Positions 59,644-64,000 of a stretch of 64,000 nt of DNA are shown piece by piece. The stretch is taken from NCBI GenBank assembly GCA_012295275.1, contig CM022672.1:23844430-23908429 (forward strand), read 5' to 3'. Within the stretch, counting starts at the first letter, position 1. The number at the start of each line of letters is the position of its first letter. Source of the DNA: Chrysomallon squamiferum (taxonomy: Eukaryota > Mollusca > Gastropoda > Neomphalida > Peltospiridae). The position numbers and the translations under genes are program-made. Below the pieces are notes generated by a model. It did no database searches. It was not told the DNA's origin and saw only the letters and a program-made list of their open reading frames with translations.

Positions 59644-61519
59644 ATTTACTTTTGTTGTTTAATATTATACCGTGTTAAGTAACAAACTGAAAGTGCAAAC
59701 TATTATTAAAGATATAATTTAAAAAAATTAAAAATTTCATATACCTCTACTTTTGAAAAACATCTCGTGAACACACACATTTATATATCTTCTCTCTTTT
59801 ACTAAGGACCATTTTATAAGCTTTTTGTTTTGTTTTAATTTTTGGTCGTTGGTATGCGGTTATCTCCTAATATTAGTAAAAAGCAGAGGAAGAATACTAC
59901 AGTAAGAAGTTCATAATAAAATACATGTATTGATATTATATGTAACAATGTACACAAACAGAAACATATATAATAATACAGTTCAGTAATACTGCTAGAA
60001 GAAATCCGAAAATATAGCTTACGCCGTACGTTGATTTTTGTTCATTAGTTGTTTCTAGCGTAATTTTTTATATTTTATTTTTGATAGAAACAACCAGTGA
60101 AAGAAGTCAGAATTTTCTTATACACATATATGTTTTAATTTATTTTGTATTTTATTTATTTAATAACGGCAGCAATAATAATAATAATAATAATATTATT
60201 ATAATTTTTTTTTTTTTTTTTGATTTTTGAAGTGCAGAAATTAACTAAGAAATATTTAATAACATGTCATGATTAAGAGATAATTTTTTTTTTTGACATA
60301 GATTATTGTACATTCATCAAAAAGGCGAACAGGTAATATATGCGAACACCGGATCTATTCGGCAATTTTATTCGGCTTCGTGGACTGAGACAGAACAGGA
60401 CCGAATTACTGCTTTTTACTGTATTCATAGTAATCTTGGCGTTCATTTGATGATGTAGTCCAAATACGTTCAGGACGTCTGCTCATTTTTCTAATAAACA
60501 TATAAACTCATTAAACCATACATTATGTTTTTTTTTTATTTGATTTTTCTATGCCGATAGTTGTATATTTTAAACGAAGATGATTTCCTAAAAATATTGC
60601 TACCTTCGGCGAATGTGGTCTCTGATCTACTTCAGGCAATCTCATTGGTTTTTGTGCTTTTTAAAAAAAAAATATACAAGTACTGAATCATTCATACGAC
60701 AAGCTTGAGACTGTATGTGATCCGAATTTTTGGGTGCAGCTAAATATAAAATCTTAAAACATAAAATAATCAATGACAAGTAAAGAAATTGTATATAACA
60801 AAAACAAACTACGCTTCTAAAGCAGGATCTATTTGATTTTTATCTAATTAAAATACTTGTACCATGTGTAATATTCAGGATGATAATTAAACGAAGCAAA
60901 GAATATAATTTTAATTACAGGACATATTAATATATTCTTAATACAGTAAAAGTTCTTAAAATACCTGTATAGAAATACTAGTTACATGTTATATACAGAA
61001 AGGAAATTAATTGAAGAAATGTAAGCAATAATAATTTTATTTCTTACTGTTCTCAAATTTAAAAAAAAAAAAAAAAAAGTTAAAACTCACACCCTTGTTG
61101 TATACGTTCTAGGCATGAATATAGAAAACAAAATTAAACAGTAACAATAACAATAATAATAAATAATAAATAATAAGTAAATATCTAAATAAATAAATAA
61201 AATAAAATAATACAGAAATAAAGAAATAAAGAAAAATACAATACAATACTAAAGAAGAAGAAGAGGGAGAACAAATAATTATTAAAAAAAACTTATTAGT
61301 GACAAACAACTAATCCCTCTTCTGTTGAACTAAACATAGGCTGGCTATACGAGGATAAACACCGATCTCGACATGTATCTGTTCTTCTGTCGTTTTTAGC
61401 ATGCTTAGTGTGACTGTTTCCTATGTTCTGCTGCAGCAGCAAAACACGCAAGACAAATATTGATGTTATAACTGAACATCTTTTTAACTTCAGCTTCACT
61501 TAAGAGAAAAGAAAAAACG

Positions 61520-63118
61520 ATGGCAGTACAGGATTTTATCATTATCTTAATCATATGGATTATAACATCTTGGTGATAGGTAAGTAGAATTATTATTTTC
61601 TTTTTTTACTCAGTTTTACTCACTGTTCTGTATGTGATAATGACTGATATATACAAATCAGGTAATTAATTAAATATGTGTTTGTATGTACGCGCACAAA
61701 TGTGTGTAGGAATATGTGTTTTTAAATATGTCTGTCCATGTGTACGTATGTATATAATTATGTTTATATGTATGTAAGCATGTACATGCATTTTTGTGTG
61801 TGTGTGTATATAATTATGTATATGAGTATTCGTATGAATGTTTTTGTGCTTATTTGAGGGTTTGTGTTTACGTCTATTTATAATCTCAGAAAAAAAGGAT
61901 AAAAAGACCCATAGATTCTGTTGACACTGAAAATGTTTCTAAAATATCAACATCTGCTTTTATTTGTTTATTTATTTATTTTTATCACTTATATATATTA
62001 TTTTTTGTTTTTGTTTTTTGATCTAGTCAGTTTTGATAATTGGCATCACAAATTCTGAATTCCTAGTTATACTACATTTTTTAAATTATTTATAGGTCAC
62101 ATATTAACAGACAATATCCCTGATAAATAAATTTTAAATGCTAACTTATTGTTTACATTAATTATGTATGCAGAATATGTTTAGACAATTTCTTCGAATC
62201 ATCAGATACACTTTAAATGTTTGAACTAAACACAAACTCATGAGGATTTTGTTTTATTTGTTATTGTTTTATATTTCGCAGATGAAGGCATATTCATTGC
62301 ACAAATACGATTGGCTGGAAGGTCTACTGGCAGAGTTGAGATTTTGGTTAATGGAAAATGGAGAACAATATGTGACATTAACTGGGAGAGAAGAGACGCC
62401 GAATGATAAGTTATAGGTAAGCACATAGACAGAGCTTTTCTTTCCTGCAGTATATTTGATTTGTTCTGGGTACAAAATTCGTTAAAAAATAACTGAAACA
62501 AGATTTTTATAATGATTTATCCCTTATCAGTTCGACATTCATACTTTTATATACAAAATTAATATAGATGTAAGAGAAGAAGTATTATATTAATTATTAA
62601 CAGGAATATAATTATATCCAAATATTCTAGGTTCAGGTCTTCCATAAATTATATATTATCACAGCCTTTTATACACCAGTCTTGGGAAACAGAATGTACA
62701 GAATGCAACAGAAAATAAATCAAGAACAAGAGATATGATTCATGGGGACTTTTTATAACAAAAATATTAAATTATATGATTCCTTTTTTTTTCTTCTTCT
62801 TCTTCTTCTTTTCTTTATTTCTTTCTACTGATGTCCAGTGCAGAGGCACGGAACATGATTTGAATGAATGCCAGTTCAGCACCGATACTAAGAATTGTAC
62901 TCATTCAATGGATATCAGTGTCGTGTGTTATCCCCCTGAACCGGAGGATTTACAAATTGCCGCGAAAAAAATAAAATAATCCAAGCGAACACAACCACAA
63001 CCAACCGCACAGCCACCAACACCACCTACAAAGCAAACACCAAAACCACCTGAAACGCAACCACCACCATCACCACTGACCATCCCAACAGCACCAAACG
63101 GCCAGCATATGTGGATAG
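61520..63118 (+). pseudogene. Disrupted scavenger-receptor (SRCR) gene fragment, 5' part
   Basis: Three exon-like pieces. 61520-61579 encodes MAVQDFIIILIIWIITSW, a good signal peptide, then TGA TAG at a GTAAGT donor. 62282-62416 follows TTTCGCAG and encodes an SRCR start (IRLAGRSTGRVEILVNGKW, then RTICDINW and DAE) before TGA TAA at a GTAAGC donor. About 62839-63118 encodes the SRCR end (CRGTEHDLNECQF and ISVVCYP), then TAA at 62977 followed in the same frame by a Thr/Pro/Gln-rich linker to ATAG|GTAAGT. The middle of the SRCR domain (CRQLG to the WLDD region) is not found between 62417 and 62838. Several lesions together suggest a decayed copy, although missing bases in the assembly could explain some. 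The gene would continue past the window. Confidence 0.6.
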
Positions 63119-63519
63119 GTAAGTGGGTTTTTTTTAGGTAATTTTCTGTTTATACGTCCACATTTTGTATGTCTGCACATATACGTATGCGTATTTGATA
63201 ATGTTAAATGTAGCAGAAACAGACTGTTTTTTCTTTTCTTTTCTTTTTTAAATTTAAGAAAAGGAAAGGATGAATTGGAAAAGGTTTATTCCTAAATTTA
63301 TCAATTTGAATTCTGAACATAAATTTAGAAGAAAAAACAATAACAAAATAAAATAACAAATAAATCAATTAGCATCAAGATATATATTCAGATGCATATA
63401 TATATATATATATATATATAGTGAAAAATGTGATATCTTTCTCTGTCAGTCTATTTATAAATGTATATTATGTGAATGTGTTTGTGTTTATTACTGTAAA
63501 TTTGTATATTTGTATATTT

Positions 63520-63566
<47 letters not shown>

Positions 63567-64000
63567 TATTATTATTATAAAATATACTTAAAATATACGA
63601 AAATAAAAGGTGAAATAAATGAACAGAAATAATAGTAATAATAACAATAATAACAACAACAACAACAACTAACTATCAACTAAAGAAAAAAGAAGAAGAA
63701 GTAAACGAAGGAAAAGAGTAATAACAAAACAGGAATAAACGAGAAATAAATGTACTGGAACGATTTTGAACTTCGTAAACTGTGAGTGAGTATTAGGATC
63801 GTCTGTAAAGCAGTTGTACTGGTGAGTGGTCACAACGTGATAATATTTGTTCTACAAGCGATATGTTTTCATCAATAGATTTGTAAAATATGTTTATAAG
63901 GAAGACACTCTCTAAATGGAAAGGTATACATAAAAATATATTATATACACATTTACAGAACAAGTACAGTTGGTCACTTGATATAAAATATATACATTAT
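63119..64000. other. Non-coding sequence after the SRCR fragment
   Basis: Probably intronic to the same locus. It holds (AT)n at 63395-63420 and an (AAT)n-(ATT)n palindrome at 63521-63578. No exon is recognised. Confidence 0.5.
63521..63578. repeat. (AAT)n-(ATT)n palindrome
   Basis: About 14 AAT units joined directly to about five ATT units, the same arrangement as at 31656-31734. Confidence 0.95.

Larger units (their letters stand above)
57546..61519. other. WDR38 upstream region and spacer to the SRCR fragment
   Basis: No coding region seen. Candidate 5' non-coding exon ends for WDR38 are GGAAAG|GTACAA (boundary near 58849) and TCAAG|GTAGGT (boundary near 59513). Repeats: (ATT)n 59206-59278, A run 59412-59440, (TG)n 59606-59638, and A and T runs near 60209 and 61061. 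Confidence 0.5.

Overview
This is an A+T-rich animal nuclear genome segment. It shows intron-rich genes with GT-AG splice sites, long A/T homopolymers, many (TG)n, (AG)n, (AT)n and (AAT)n microsatellites, and decayed cut-and-paste DNA transposons. The encoded proteins are ordinary bilaterian orthologues. Gene structure, repeat style and the presence of WDR38 suggest a lophotrochozoan, perhaps a mollusc, but the sequence alone does not fix the taxon. Nothing looks bacterial or viral.

Layout: 1-4.3 kb is gene-poor and holds a short hAT-like element (611-1345) with terminal inverted repeats and a near-perfect 8-bp target duplication. SCYL3, a pseudokinase of the SCY1 family, occupies 12323-4299 on the minus strand in 13 coding exons. 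After 7.2 kb without a recognisable gene comes a MEGF9-like membrane protein (24283-19532, minus, 7 exons). DHPS, deoxyhypusine synthase, follows (30800-26050, minus, 8 exons). SCAI (32012-47711, plus, 16 exons) is divergent from DHPS across a 1.2 kb repeat-bearing gap. WDR38 (57545-53012, minus, 8 exons) converges on SCAI. At the right edge, a disrupted scavenger-receptor (SRCR) gene fragment begins at 61520 on the plus strand and runs out of the window.

The genes are not an operon or a pathway; each is an independent eukaryotic unit. DHPS modifies eIF5A. SCAI is a nuclear corepressor and repair factor. SCYL3 is a membrane-trafficking and adhesion pseudokinase. WDR38 is a WD40 propeller probably linked to cilia. 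The MEGF9-like protein is a surface receptor with FN3 and laminin-EGF modules. SCAI, WDR38 and MEGF9 all map to human 9q33, so part of this neighbourhood may be old linkage.

The most useful observations are reading-frame anomalies in otherwise well-conserved genes. There is a break inside a coding (GT)6 tract in SCYL3, a one-base break between the membrane span and conserved tail of the MEGF9-like gene, and an in-frame TAA with no good donor at the end of SCAI exon 14. They may be residual assembly indels, polymorphisms, or real changes. I found no convincing new system.
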